This document shows, piece by piece, positions 1 through 13,278 of a stretch of 64,000 nucleotides of DNA. The number at the start of each line of letters is the position of its first letter. Within the stretch, counting starts at the first letter, position 1. Origin of the DNA: Wuchereria bancrofti (lineage: Eukaryota; Nematoda; Chromadorea; Rhabditida; Onchocercidae); contig SSBO01000001.1 in assembly GCA_005281725.1 (NCBI GenBank), positions 1,844,399 to 1,908,398 of the forward strand, in the 5' to 3' direction. A program made the position numbers and the translations under genes. The notes beneath the pieces are model-generated. The model ran no database searches and was not told where the DNA came from. It saw nothing but the letters and a program-made list of their open reading frames with translations.

Positions 1-134
1 CACGTGTCTGTTTTCTGGCTAACGTGTTATCACGAGTGCAAACGTCGTGTATTTATATGGTTACTTTATTCCTTGATTGCATTATCACATAGCAACACTA
101 TCACATTATCAGTTCACTGGATGTGGTTAGACAA

Positions 135-142
135 TGACGTCA
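135..142. promoter_or_regulatory. CRE/ATF-like palindrome TGACGTCA
   Basis: A perfect 8-base cAMP-response/ATF consensus inside the CpG-rich block. It is a sequence match only; binding is inferred. Confidence 0.4.
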
Positions 143-445
143 AGGAACATTTGTAGTGTACGTTGCTATTACGTGCACAACGCGCAACGCACTTCACAGC
201 AGTGAGTATGGCAGTTCTGTGAAGGGTGCAGTGAGAATACATTGTTTGTCGAAGGCACTTGCACGTGTTCCGTTTGATAGGAGAGAGATGGAGATAGATG
301 GCTTGGTTGTGGGCGGTGAGAGAAATACGTGTTGGGCGGGTTTGTCTCTTGATTACACCGTAGCAGCGTGACGTTGAAGAGCAAGCAAGGTTCTAGTTAT
401 CGCGGAAGGTGAAGTTATTATCAGTGGGTAGTTTTGTTCCGACCC

Positions 446-459
446 CCGCGGTACCGCGG
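446..459. repeat. 14-bp GC palindrome
   Basis: CCGCGGTACCGCGG is a perfect palindrome, notable in such AT-rich DNA. It may be a protein-binding site or a small cruciform; function unknown. Confidence 0.6.
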
Positions 460-1929
460 TATCGAAAGAGAAAGCACTAGGTTGACTATCCCTTTTCTGT
501 ATAGCAGGGAGATGTAATGCATTGTGGTACTCCTAGTGTCCCATCCGTGTCACCCTCTCCTCTATTCCGGTCGTCCCCTCACTAGTTCGACGACTAGGCG
601 ATCAATACATCACTGAGTATCAACCAATTTTCCGTCCTGAGTGTCAGCCAAAGTTCGTTCTTCTTCTTCTTCATCGCGAAGTACGACTCGCCGTATCCGT
701 GGCTCTTTTCGGTTTTATAGCTCTCCCATCCGGTTATGCTGTTTCTTGTTTCTGTTGCTAGTTTTTTCCGGAATTCCGCAAGCAATTTCCACATCTTTTC
801 CACCAAAATTCGTCGAAAATGCACAATTGTACAATTTTTGCACCGCCATCGCTGAGAAATGCATAATTTGTTCACAAGAATTATTGTTAACTTTTCCCTA
901 AGTTTTATGAATTTTATCTCAAATTTTGATTTGTAATTATAGTCTAAGTATTTACATGTCGTATATGTCTTACTAGGCCCTACTTTTACCAAAATTTTAC
1001 TTTTGTATAAAGATATATCTAACTTATATCCCAGAAAATATGCCCTGAAGGTTTTCAGAGGAGATAGTCATAGAATCAGTGAGAAAGCGGCAGTATTGTG
1101 AGTGGGTGGAGAGAATTAGACGATGATACAGTAGTGGAAGTGCCTTCTCGAGGATGAAAAGTACGTGAGAGAGTGTGTTTAATGCACATATTGTGAGAGT
1201 GTCCTCTTAGTTATAAATGTGAGGTTGCAAAAAGATAAATATTTCTTATTTAATTTTTAATTTTAAAGAATGAGCGGGAAACTATCTGCACTTTCACCAT
1301 TTCCATTCTATCATTTGAAATGAAAGTGAATTAAGAGAGCGAGTTATATGGATGAAATAGCAAGGAGAGGCAAGTATTGAGGTGACGGGTAGAAAATAAA
1401 AACATGTGGCTCTGTTTTATTTCATTTTTAATTTAGAGAAGAACAGGTGAGGTTGTGAATCCTAAATCTATCACTTGCATGAGGAGATTGCTAAAGAATT
1501 GACTGTCGATAGTTTAAATGACTGACTTTATGAGAATTTATTTTGGCTTTCGTAAATCTACACAGTATCTATTCAGTTCAAAGTATGTTATATAAATAAA
1601 TGCTTATTGTTCAAATATATGTTCTTGCGAAGAAAATTTCGTTACATTTACACGTAAGATAATTCGATGAGATAATCTTAGTTGAATATGGTATGACTCT
1701 AATGGATAGTTTGTTTTGTTTTTGGTTGACAAATCGATATGTTATTGATTGGAAAATATTTAGGATATGTACTTAGGATTTTATTTTATTTCTTCAAAAT
1801 GCAGTAATATTTTAAAGGATTCTCCTTAATAGTCCTACCAAAATAACCTTTTGTTAAAATTCTAAGCAAAGTAATACATTTCTTCTCGTTATGTGGCATG
1901 GTATATTATCATATTTAGTTTGTACGAAA

Positions 1930-1941
1930 TTCATTTTTCAG
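1930..1941 (+). promoter_or_regulatory. probable trans-splice or 5'UTR splice acceptor for H3.3
   Basis: A TTCATTTTTCAG acceptor lies 53 bases ahead of the H3.3 ATG, with no coding exon before it. This is the usual look of a nematode spliced-leader acceptor, though an ordinary 5'UTR intron would look the same. Confidence 0.5.
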
Positions 1942-1994
1942 CTACCAGTTGCATCTTTCGATTTCTTTGTGAATTTTGCTAATTACCGTCTGCG

Positions 1995-2955
<961 letters not shown>

Positions 2956-4239
2956 AGAAATTTTATTATGATCGTATATAATTTATCATTCACCACTACT
3001 CCAAAATGTGTTGTAACTTTTGATTTTTTTCATACTGCCTCAAACAGTTAAGCACAGTGGCCCTTTCTAACTGTAAAAAATCGTTCCAGTTCTATAGTAC
3101 TTTTCTTCTATATTACGAAAATACTAATATTTCTTTCTGAGGTAACCTAATTTGGTTGTTCATCAATTTTTTTGTAGAAATTACATTGTCTTAAATCTTT
3201 ATATTTCTTTCTTAAAGCATTTTGGGATCTGAGAAATATGTCCGATTTTTTTAAACTATGTAATTGTGGAAGTAGCAAAACAATTTCTATTATTTTTTAT
3301 CGAGATCTCTTATCGTCATTCATAGATTCTTGAAAGTTTTGGTTATCATGCTATCACTAACGAGAAAGTAAAATGATTATAAACTTCTTTTTATCACATA
3401 ATTTCACATTTGGGAATCGATGATAATTGATACGCGACGAAGTATCGTTTTGAGAACAGGGTGTTAGCATCCCTCATTTCATCTCACATTTTATTCATAG
3501 TCGCCGATCACCGCGTTTTCGTGAATTCTTATAGCAAAGGAGTACTAATATTTGCAACTTCAGTGATGCATATTAGGGCTTGGGTTTTTTATTTGGCAAA
3601 ATCTTACGTTTCTGTATAAAAATGAGGGGATATTGGTAATTCAGATTTCAATTTTTCAAGTTCCTGCTCTATGATGCATGAGGACCTATTGTGTGTATTT
3701 GAATTGGTAAAAAAGAAGTACTAAACTGTAGCGAAGGCATAAATGTGCAAATGAAAATTGGTCATTCTTACAGGTTTTGTTAGCAGAGGGCAGAACAAAA
3801 AACATTTTTAGAGCGTGGAAGATTTATTCTCTTAAACTGGAAGAAGGGAGTTACTGGTTTTTGAAACAAATACTATCTCTCAAACTCTTGGGATTGTATA
3901 TTTATGGAAGGATTTCGTGGAGCAAATATAAAATGAACCTAGCAGGATGCGGGGAGATTTAAATAGTAAAGGTTTATTGGGATGAAGACTTTTCATTAAA
4001 ACTCTGCCTAGTAATCTAGCGAGTTTTGGTTCGTAATACTATTTGCAAAAACTGTTGGGTTTTAGTTTTTCTTGTTTCTGTGTAGTGAGGTGGGGTTTTA
4101 ACGTGATTTAAGTGGACGGGACCAAGGATTATATGTAATTTCTTTTAGCATCATTTGATCTCACTGTATTAAAATTAGTAATATAAATGAAAGTTTTAAT
4201 GGATGAAGAATTGTACATTAGAATTTTAATGAAATTTCA
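2956..4239. other. intergenic, no gene seen
   Basis: AT-rich DNA between H3.3 and the deubiquitinase gene. Short open frames lack splice signals or recognisable protein character. The H3.3 polyadenylation region presumably lies in its first few hundred bases. Confidence 0.5.
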
Positions 4240-4257
4240 TTTCAGCTCGATTAAACG

Positions 4258-4269
4258 ATGTGGTGTTAA
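4258..4269 (+). promoter_or_regulatory. short upstream ORF ahead of the USP30-like gene
   Basis: A TTTCAG acceptor ends at 4245. The first ATG after it opens a three-codon reading frame (ATG TGG TGT TAA), 45 bases before the likely true start at 4314. If the transcript begins at this acceptor, this uORF would precede the main frame and could damp translation. Confidence 0.35.
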
Positions 4270-4313
4270 CTTTAGCATTAAGGATTTATCATATTTTCAA
4301 ACAGACACAATCA

Positions 4314-7300
4314 ATGAGCCATTTTTCTGGAAATCTGTGGAAATGGCAATGGCCACTGGTGAAATGTTCGTGGAGCTCCATATCTCATTATCTTTTCACT
4401 TCCGTTCTATTAACGAGTAGTTTGATTGGTGCTATTACTTATCTGTACACGACTTCTAGACGATCATCTCGTAATGCATTGCGAACTCTTGCTAGTAAGT
4501 TCTATTAAACCAGTCGTATTCAGACTAGTGCTAATTGATCCTTCATTATCTCAAATCCTCATGATCTTTGTTGGCTTCATCACAAATTGATGTATCGTTC
4601 CTCTTCATATTTATTTTTTTTTCTTACTTTTAATGAAATTTGTGTTGAGTCTAACGATTTCAAATTAATTATGTGTCGAGAAGAGTCCAGTAGATTTTAT
4701 TTATTGATTTGTAGATAGTAGTGGACAGTGCGTTCCGGCAATGTTCAATTTGGGCAACACATGCTTTGCTAATTCATTGTTGCAGGGACTTGCCAGGTTA
4801 TTCTTAATTTAAATCATCTCTACTTACTAAATCAAGTGACATTTTTTTTTTCATTTTTATTGGTCTAAGGTAGTTATCGTTGATTTATCTATTTTTGGTT
4901 CAAATGGAACGGAAAAAGGTGGATTTTTATTCATTGCAGTTCAAAGGCTTTTTTTAAGTGGATCCAAACAGTTGATACTAGCCTTGCTTATGGAGGTCAC
5001 AAATTAGTGTTTTTGGATGCCTTAAAAAGAGTTGTTCAAGGTTTGATGTTTTATAAATTCAAATACATACTAGACGGATAGGATGCTTACTCCTTCATTT
5101 TTTTTTTTTTTTTTTTTTGTGAGTTCTGAATATGGCATAATAATTCCTCATTTTGGAATGCTTCCAAATTAGAATATCTTAATTTTAGGCTTAACCTTAT
5201 TAATAATCTAAAGTAGTTAGAACACATGACTAGTGACTAACATTGTTTTATATGTAGTGGCTCAAGATGAATAATTTATAAGTTGAACTATATACCCTCA
5301 AATTTTGTATAATCAATTGAAACTTTGACGTAGTATTCATTTGTAGAGTTAAATGACGCCACAAAGGTGACATGTTCCGCCTCGGATGTAATTGATGCTT
5401 TACTGGCACACAGGTGGTCCATACCACCAAATACGGAACAGGTCTTTCGTATTCTTGAATATCTCGCTCTTTTTTTTTGTGATATCACATTATTTGCCTA
5501 TGTTTTTGTACTTTTTTTATAAGCCAGGAATCTTTGTAATGTTCAGATGTGAATTACTAATTTTTCATTTAAGGACGAATGTATAATTTTATGAATCAGG
5601 ATTTGCTAATTGAATTTTTCATATTTTTATAGGATTTATATGAATTATTTAATGTATTCGTTACAACTTGGGATGAGGAGTTGGCAGAACTGAAGCATAG
5701 TCGTGAATCAGCGTTGCAGAAAATTATCGAAATCGTTAGCTTCACTTATTAGCATTTAGTGCCGATAATTTCTTGAAATCATATCATATTTTATAGGACT
5801 TATATAAATATTTTCTTAAATTAAATTGTCTTCTTCCTCAACAATAACTGGATGAAAAAAGAATTGCTTTTGGTACCCAGTATTCACAAGGTACTTTGCA
5901 TTCCCTAACTGTCGAATATGTTCTGGAAGATTTTAAACCTTAACATGAAAGTGAAGTTTCAGGAGCAGAGAAATAAAATATCGTTGAGTTCACCGATCAG
6001 CGATAAGGATATCTTAACAAGCAACGTGAATATAACCCGCCGGAACGTTGGTGATTCCATATCTGTCGAAGACAAGAAAATTCATGATAGAAATTCTCTT
6101 AACAATGCTAGTTTGAGCTCCTCCATTGATTTTCACCCTTTGCCGCTTAATTCACTATCATTTGAACATGTAAAGGTTTGTTTTTGATTTTGTTTCACCA
6201 CTACATGAGTATAGTGGTAAGGTGGCATCTTAAGAAGAAACAAACATTAACGTTAGCAGCTAAATAAAGTTTTCTTTCGTGCTTACTGGTCCCGGACTGC
6301 GATTGATTTCTTATTTCATGTACACCAGCACACATTTCAGATAATCAATAAGTGATGTGTTGTTTCAGAGTACTGTGACAGATGAGAAGCTATTAAAACC
6401 GCCATGCATGGGATTATTAGCTATTCAGCTACGTTGCTGTAAAGAGGATTGCCTTTATAAGGTATGTGAAAATATTTCTATACGGTTTTATGTCGGAAGT
6501 TTTTTGTTTTCAACTCTTTCTACTTATATCGTTATTACTAACAATGATAAATTATATTACTAACAATGATAAATTTTATATATAATCTCTGAAGCTCAGT
6601 TCATCTGTTTTAGAAAATTCGCGAAGAAAAATTTTGTGTTTTGTCGCTTTCGCTTCCGAAATCTCCTACTCCGGTAAGTAATTTGTTTATTATAAACCGT
6701 ATACTCAATATGAGTTATATTGAGTTTCGTACGTTTAATGAAACTCATTACTCTTTCATTAACACTGCGACTTATTTATTGTCACTTAACTTTAGAAACT
6801 GGTGTTCAATTACGACTTTTAAAAACAAGAAGTAATGAGAATTTCACACAAATATACCGTTATGATTTACAGAAAAATGTAAAGTGTGAAGAACAGAAAA
6901 AGTGCGTTTTAGTTGATAAAACCGATTTTCAATTAGCTAAATGAGAAGGAAAATGGTCTTTTCAGCTGCTAACATTTTCGAGATTACTGGAAAGATATTT
7001 TGCCACTGAATACATCCAGGGGGCATCATGTGATCGATGTTTAGAAAGGAAGCAGGATCCGTCTTGTGGTCTAATGAGGAAACAAGGATTTTGTAAAGTA
7101 ATTATATTTGTCTATGGTCACTACATTTCATGCACTTTCCACCATAATAATATACTAATTTCTTTTGGACAGTGCATATGGCACTGCGAGACTTTCTGAA
7201 TGCAAATGTCCAATATCAGCTTGTCATTTTTGCTATAGGTTTTTAACTAAAAGATGATTTTCTCCTGTAATTTAATACTTCATTATTACAGTTACCGTCT

Positions 7301-8245
7301 TTATTGATATTTCGTATCGAGCGAGTTGGATTTTCTCCTAATGGATACGTTTTTAAACGTACTGAACGTTTTTTGTTTCCTGAATTCATTGATGTCCGAG
7401 AATATTGTTTCTTCAATGAACAAGTTTGATTTTTAATAAGTTCAATAGATAAGTAAATTTACTCAGTTTCCTTATGTAGCTTCTTCAAAGGAGTATGATG
7501 TGCTTAACGCAACATTTGTAAATTATTTTTCTTACTCTACTTTTTCAAATTTGATAGATTCTTTTGTTAATACGGTAAATTTTGCACTCATCTCTATTTT
7601 ACCCTCATTACTTCAAGGTTTTCACTTTCCCTTTTTAACAAGAAACTAATCTGTTTTAATTTTAGAACAATCCAAAGCAAACGAAAGACTCGTTATCGAA
7701 TTCCAGTTTTCGAGTTTTGGGCGGTTCGGCTTTAAATACGTCATCTTCTATTCCAAAAGTCGAACAACAATGGCAGCAGGCTACACAGCTGTCTTTAATT
7801 AGGTGAGTCAGTGATTTCGAACTCAGTTTTTTGTAAAGCCTATGTCAGTTTATACAATATACTTTTCAGCAATGGAACGGATCTTTGTGAATACGATAGC
7901 ATGTTCAAATACAAGTACCAGTTGCGTGCTGTTTCTGTACATATTGGACAAGCTCAGTCGGGTCATTTTATTACCTACCGTCGAGGAATTGGCGTTCAAA
8001 ATCGATCTACTTGGTACAAAACCAGTGACACAGAGGTAAATTTAATGTAGAAAGAACATGAAATATCCAAAAAAAAAAAAATATGTGCAGAATTAATTAA
8101 TGAAAAAAAAAATTTATTTATACAGTTCAAAAGCAAATGACCTTATTTGGAATTTGTTTAGGTAACGCCAGTATCGTTCGCACAAGTGGTATCATCAGAA
8201 GCATACATGCTCTTCTATGACAGAGCTCTTACTACGTTAAATTAA
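4314..8245 (+). CDS. ubiquitin carboxyl-terminal hydrolase, USP30-like
   Basis: Mitochondrial outer-membrane deubiquitinase; USP30 removes ubiquitin and opposes mitophagy (family knowledge). Thirteen exons join in phase to 525 codons (human USP30: 517): 4314-4494, 4715-4796, 4940-5040, 5347-5441, 5633-5734, 5963-6175, 6369-6461, 6614-6673, 6966-7097, 7292-7423, 7666-7802, 7870-8035, 8162-8245. Near residues 23-47 is one membrane segment followed by Arg/Ser, as in USP30. The Cys box reads NLGNTCFANSLLQGLA and the His box SGHFITYRR. After it comes TWYKTSD, where a Ser takes the third triad position, the hallmark of USP30. A CxxC pair (CDRC) and the ending EAYMLFYDR also match. Family similarity is strong; the exon 5/6 junction is the least certain. 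Cytosol-facing catalytic domain is inferred from the single N-terminal anchor. Confidence 0.92.
6534..6575. repeat. 22-bp tandem duplication in a USP30-like intron
   Basis: ATTACTAACAATGATAAATT occurs twice with a 22-base period between exons 7 and 8. Local duplication, no coding effect. Confidence 0.8.
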
Positions 8246-9268
8246 ACATGAAGAAATCCAGAAAAAGATGAAATATTCATCTTGTTTTATTTTAAGATGG
8301 GAAACACACCTCTGAAAAGGTACAAATTTTATGCTGTTTCTTTTAACTTTTTGCTGCATGTTGTACTGGATCAAATCCTGTTAGCTTACTTTTAATCAGA
8401 TTTTGATGTTTAGTACTTGTGTTTTGAATTTTGTTTTACTTTTGTATATTGTTAAGAAACGGGTTGCTGTTTGAGTAAATTATATTTGCTTATTGATCTG
8501 ATGCTCAAATATTTAAAAGAGGAAATGATCTTTTCTATATGTATGGAGGAGACCATTCAGAACTGAGCCTCGGTATTACTTCGTATCTTATAGCTGACTG
8601 AAATTGCATTTTGATGAACATATCATTGTTTTAAAAGGTCGAGTTGAGATATGTGCTTTTCTGAACGATAGTTGTTATGTTTGACGCATATACATTCTTT
8701 TTGTTTTAGTTGTTTGAATTGTTGTATTCATTTTCATTCGTCGCAAATTTTTGATCCAGTACTGTTAAGTTTTACAAATTGTGACACTCCTGGCCGCTGA
8801 TTTTCCTTAAGCAAAGAGATTGCTTTGTTATAACTAATTGTTGTGAAAAACTCCCTCTATATATACATCTTTTTACTCATTAATTACAAATAAAACATCC
8901 GTACTATTTACTTGGACTGAATAATTGGTGGAATTTTTACACGGCTTTAAAAGGCACTACCATGCTTTGAAAATGGACATCTCTCAGGGATGAAGCAATG
9001 CAACTTTATAAATTAACGGATATTAGTAGCTTTGACCTTGAGCATCACGTTCCCAATGACGATACTTGGAGCAATTTTGGAAATTGGGAGGAGGAGGGGG
9101 GTTAAAAATTTCTAAATTTGGACATCGGTGCGTGCCAGACTGTCCAGTTTATGACAACTGCGCTCGGTAAACAGTTCCAGTGGATTTCATTTCATTCTTC
9201 TATTGATTAATTTTAAACTACTGAAATTTAGTAAATGTATATGCAAATTTAAGGTAACTGGGATACTA
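8246..9268. other. intergenic / UTR, no gene seen
   Basis: About 1 kb between the USP30-like stop and the REP start. AT-rich and without plausible exons. It probably contains the first gene's 3'UTR and the second gene's promoter and leader. Confidence 0.5.
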
Positions 9269-12200
9269 ATGGATGATAAGTTACCCGAGGATTTTGATGT
9301 GGTTATTTTGGGCACTGGACTCCCAGAATGTATGATTGCGGCCGCTTGTGCCCGTTCTGGTCTTAGTGTTTTGCAGTTGGATAGGTAGGTGTAAAAGCCG
9401 GTTATGGTTCCATTTTTTGATATTTGTTACAATGGAAAGTTTCCGAACAAAAAATGGCATAGAATCGTTTTTATGTAAGGAACGATTATTATGGTGATTT
9501 GTGGTCCTCATTCAATTTACGAACAATCCAGAATTGGATAACGAGAGATAACAGGAATGATAATGAGGCTGAAATCAATCCTGAATCTTTTCTGCGTGAT
9601 GGTGAAGAATTTCTACCGGTTACATATCGTTCTTTTGTTAAGAATGTCCATCAATATTGTTTCCACGAGTAAGTCTTCCACAATGACTTCTTTGGTTCTG
9701 TTTGTTGAAACTTAAAAGTGGCAAATACAATGTGTTGTGTTTGGTTTGGAATGCAGTTATATATATGTATATGTTTTTGAGTTTCAGCAATACTGCAAAT
9801 GCTGAGGAATTGGATGCTGGAATAGCTTCGCCTTTGCAGGATATCAATTCGCAGTGGCGCAAATTCAGTTTGGATGTTTTGCCTAAGGTTTTTCATCACT
9901 AGATTGTTAACTTTCTGATTTTTTGATCATAAGTAAGAGAGTTTTTTTCCCATATGAATAAAAAATATCTTTTTTTTCTTTTCATAAATCACCTTGATCG
10001 AATGCCATGTTTGAATTATATCTGTTTGAACCTGTGAGTGCTTTTCACTTTAACTGGTGCTGACAGGTGAGATCGGAACCTTCTGAATCTAATTATTGCT
10101 ACTTATTTGTCTTTAAATTAAAAGAAAAAAACAAAAAAAAGTTAATTGTTTAACTGTTTGACGACACATCATATTTTAGGTATTATTGAGTAGAGGTGAT
10201 ATGGTAAAATTGCTATGTGATTCTGGTGTTGCCAAATATTGCGAATTCAAGTGTGTTGATCGACTTCTGAGCCATATATCAAATAAAGGCTCAAATCGAC
10301 TTGAAGTTGTTCCGTGTTCTCGAGGAGAAATATTCCGAAGTGATGCTATTTCGTTCGTTTCGTATTATTTTTTAGATTTTTAATTAGGTTATTTGGGTCG
10401 TCTTTGTTTCAGAAATGATTTTCAAATCTTAACATCATTTTCATTTGTCGCGTTTCCATAAAATGTAGGAATCTGCTTTTATAATAATAGTGATTCTTTA
10501 TTGTGTTATGGTTACTGTTACAAAAAACTAAATTGGTCAGTTATATCTTACTGAAAATCGCATCGAAATTCGCTGTTTTATTACTGGATTTCTTTTATTG
10601 AAAAAGTGAGGTTACCCATTTAAAAAAGAAGAAGGATATTGGGTTTATGTTCAGAGTGCAAGATAAACGACGAGTGATGAGATTTCTCCAGAAATGCATT
10701 GAATGGAGGAAAAATCCTGATGAAACTGACAGTTGGAAAGGTAAGTAATCTCGAGTATTCTCAGCAGAAATTAAGTGTTGAAGAAAGCAAAGCATCACTG
10801 CCTTGAAGTTGTTTTCAAGAAAGAATTAATATTTCAGTGCAGTGTCAAACATTATGATATTTTAAATGTTAGATATTAATGAAGTTGCATTTCTTTCAAG
10901 AATATGCTGAAAAACCGTTTGATACTTTCGTGGAATCTATTGGTATCGTAGGTCATGCGAAAAGTATACTTACTGACACTTTAGCAATCCTTCATCCATC
11001 ATCCAAAACTAAAGAGATAAGTTGTCTACGTTTGCAAGTTTTGTGTTGAAAACAAATCATATGCAAATTTTGTCAACTGAATTAATTGCTTTTTGAATGA
11101 GGTTGATTTTTGAATTGCTAAAACATTTTGTGTTTTGAATCGAAAATTCTAATCTTTTTCACTTTTTGTGTTGTTCATTTCCGTGCATCATCATATGGCA
11201 AAATTACTAAAATTACTAAACTCGCCCAAATATGATCACTTGTAATCGGTCGTAAATTATTAAAAAATATAAGGCCTGGAAGCAATATGGCAGTTTATGG
11301 AATCTGTTGGGCGCTTTGGTGATTCGCCATTTTTGTGGACACTATATGGTAGTGGAGAATTACCTCAGTGTTTTGCCCGACTGTGCGCTGTTTTTGGTGG
11401 AATTTATTGTCTGAATCGTTCGGTTGATGGCTTTATTGTCGCTAGTGGGAGGTAGTACAGTGTTAACGGATATTTTTAATAACATTTTGACCTTTTTAAG
11501 GAATTTTAATATTTTTAAATTTTAAAGAAAATTAATGAAAATTTGTTGATTTTAAGATTGTAATACAGATTACTTTCAGAATAGTAGCGGTAATAACACA
11601 AGGTCAACGAATAAAATGTAATCACGTAATAGCAAATGAAGCATACTTACCTCAGCAGTACATAAGCACCTCGTTGCAAACGCAGCTGAATCGAGTTATT
11701 TTGATAACAGATCGTTCTATTCTACCAGACCTCGAAAAAGAACATGTAATTCATCATTTTTTGAGGAGTCATTTCCTTTTTTCAAGTTAATCAGTGTTAG
11801 CAGGATATATTTGTTTGATTTCCACTATTATTACGTCAATCTTTCCAGATCAGTGTATTAAATCTCTCCAATTTGGAAAGTAATATATTTGCTTATTTAC
11901 TGGAAGCGGGATATGAAGGATGTGTTGCACCAAAAGGAAAATGTTGGTATTACAGTCATTTTTAACAGTATAAAATATTTGCATTTTATCATGATCCTAT
12001 AAGTGACAAATATTTACCACTTGTGCGATCATAGTCTTTCGTCAGTTATGGCAATTTTACCTATCTCTGAATCCTTTTTAATTAGTCGTCTAATATAACA
12101 CTGGCTTATTTTGGTATCTCAACTATCGAAGAATATTTGATATTAAGCACAGTAATTTGATTATTTTATAGAATATAGAAGGTTAAGTAATTTTATAATT

Positions 12201-13278
12201 TTTTTTTGTAACTATCCATTGCTCTTCAGTTTGTCTTTGATAACAAAATTTGGAGTGCTAGTGTTGCATAACGGAAGTGTATTTTCATTAATCTGAACTT
12301 CACTATTCGATTTAGTGAAAATTCAGACTACGATTCAAGTTTATATAATTAAAAGATACAAAAATGCTTTTAGATGTTACTCATATAACTGCACGAAGTG
12401 ATAGCGTTGCGAGCATTATTTTAAATCCTATAATTGATATGTTTTTCAATGTGACGACGAGTGGTAACTGTAATTTTCTTATTTGCATTGATTTTTCCTT
12501 CCATTTTTCCTTGAATTTGTGATTTGTACAGTCTTTTAAATCTAATGAACCATTAAATCCATTAATATTAGTAGCAGATAATTGCATTGTAATGGAAAGT
12601 TTCGAAGGACCTTTTATGTTTAGAATTTAGCTCAAATAATCTCTTGTATTGTTGTTTTAAAGGTCACAGACTGAATTTAAAATAATTATGCTAAAAAATA
12701 ATTATTTGTAGATTTGAAAAAATTGCGCTTTTCTAATTAGATATCAAGAACATTGAAGTATTGGTAAAACAACTTTTACAGAAGAAATGAAACCTCGAAT
12801 CTTGTGGTCTCTTTACTTTGATTTGGCTTTACCATCAATAGTTTCCCATACCTTGCCAACAAATATGCGAATTGTTCCAAGTGTTGACGAGCATTTAAAT
12901 TATGCCCAAATCATTTGCGAGGTAACTTTCTTTTCAGTTTATCAATACCAATTGTATTTTATATCCTTCCCGGTGACTTTTTTTTCAGATTAAAAAAAAT
13001 TTTCATATATTCATCTTTAAGTATATCTACTTGATATTTATATTTTCGTGTTAATTGCTGGAAATTCATTTTTAGCGCTAACATTATTAATGATTTGTCT
13101 TTTTCAGGTAAGGAAAATTTTTAAAGAGATATGGCCAGATCGTGATTTTTTGCCACCCTCACTGATTGAAGAAGAAAACGAAGAAAGCGACGTTAATTTA
13201 GCAAATATTGAAAGAAAGCAGAAAGTTATAGAAGATGCAGTTGAACGAAATGACATAACTAGCGATTTAGCTTCATAA
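9269..13278 (+). CDS. Rab escort protein (REP/choroideremia homologue)
   Basis: Presents newly made Rab GTPases to Rab geranylgeranyl transferase and carries the prenylated product to membranes (family knowledge). Twelve exons join in phase to 540 codons (human REP1 653): 9269-9384, 9480-9668, 9788-9887, 10180-10352, 10655-10740, 10901-11020, 11274-11451, 11580-11745, 11849-11942, 12374-12463, 12782-12921, 13108-13278. The N-terminus has the GDI/REP dinucleotide-fold signature [12 protein letters not shown], followed by the GDI-family YYG motif. Later blocks match REP closely: [30 protein letters not shown] and [11 protein letters not shown]. The last is REP-like rather than GDI-like, and the acidic C-terminal tail beyond the GDI fold also favours REP. 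The exon 4/5 boundary (10352/10655) and exon 6/7 boundary are the least certain. No frame break seen. Confidence 0.93.

Larger units (their letters stand above)
1..1929. other. CpG-rich upstream/intergenic region
   Basis: No gene is supported here. The first ~650 bases are clearly richer in G, C and CpG than the rest of the window and hold several ACGTG/CACGTG cores (1-6, 262-267), a perfect TGACGTCA element and GC boxes (GGGCGG near 313-345). From about 900 onwards the DNA becomes AT-rich and featureless. The stretch could be the promoter region of the H3.3 gene downstream, of a gene beyond the left edge, or both. Confidence 0.5.

Noticed and set aside
641..901. Open frame with a signal-peptide-like stretch (LCCFLFLLLVFSGI)
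   Set aside because: No ATG in frame, preceded by a stop, and no splice acceptor that would supply one; probably chance within pyrimidine-rich DNA.
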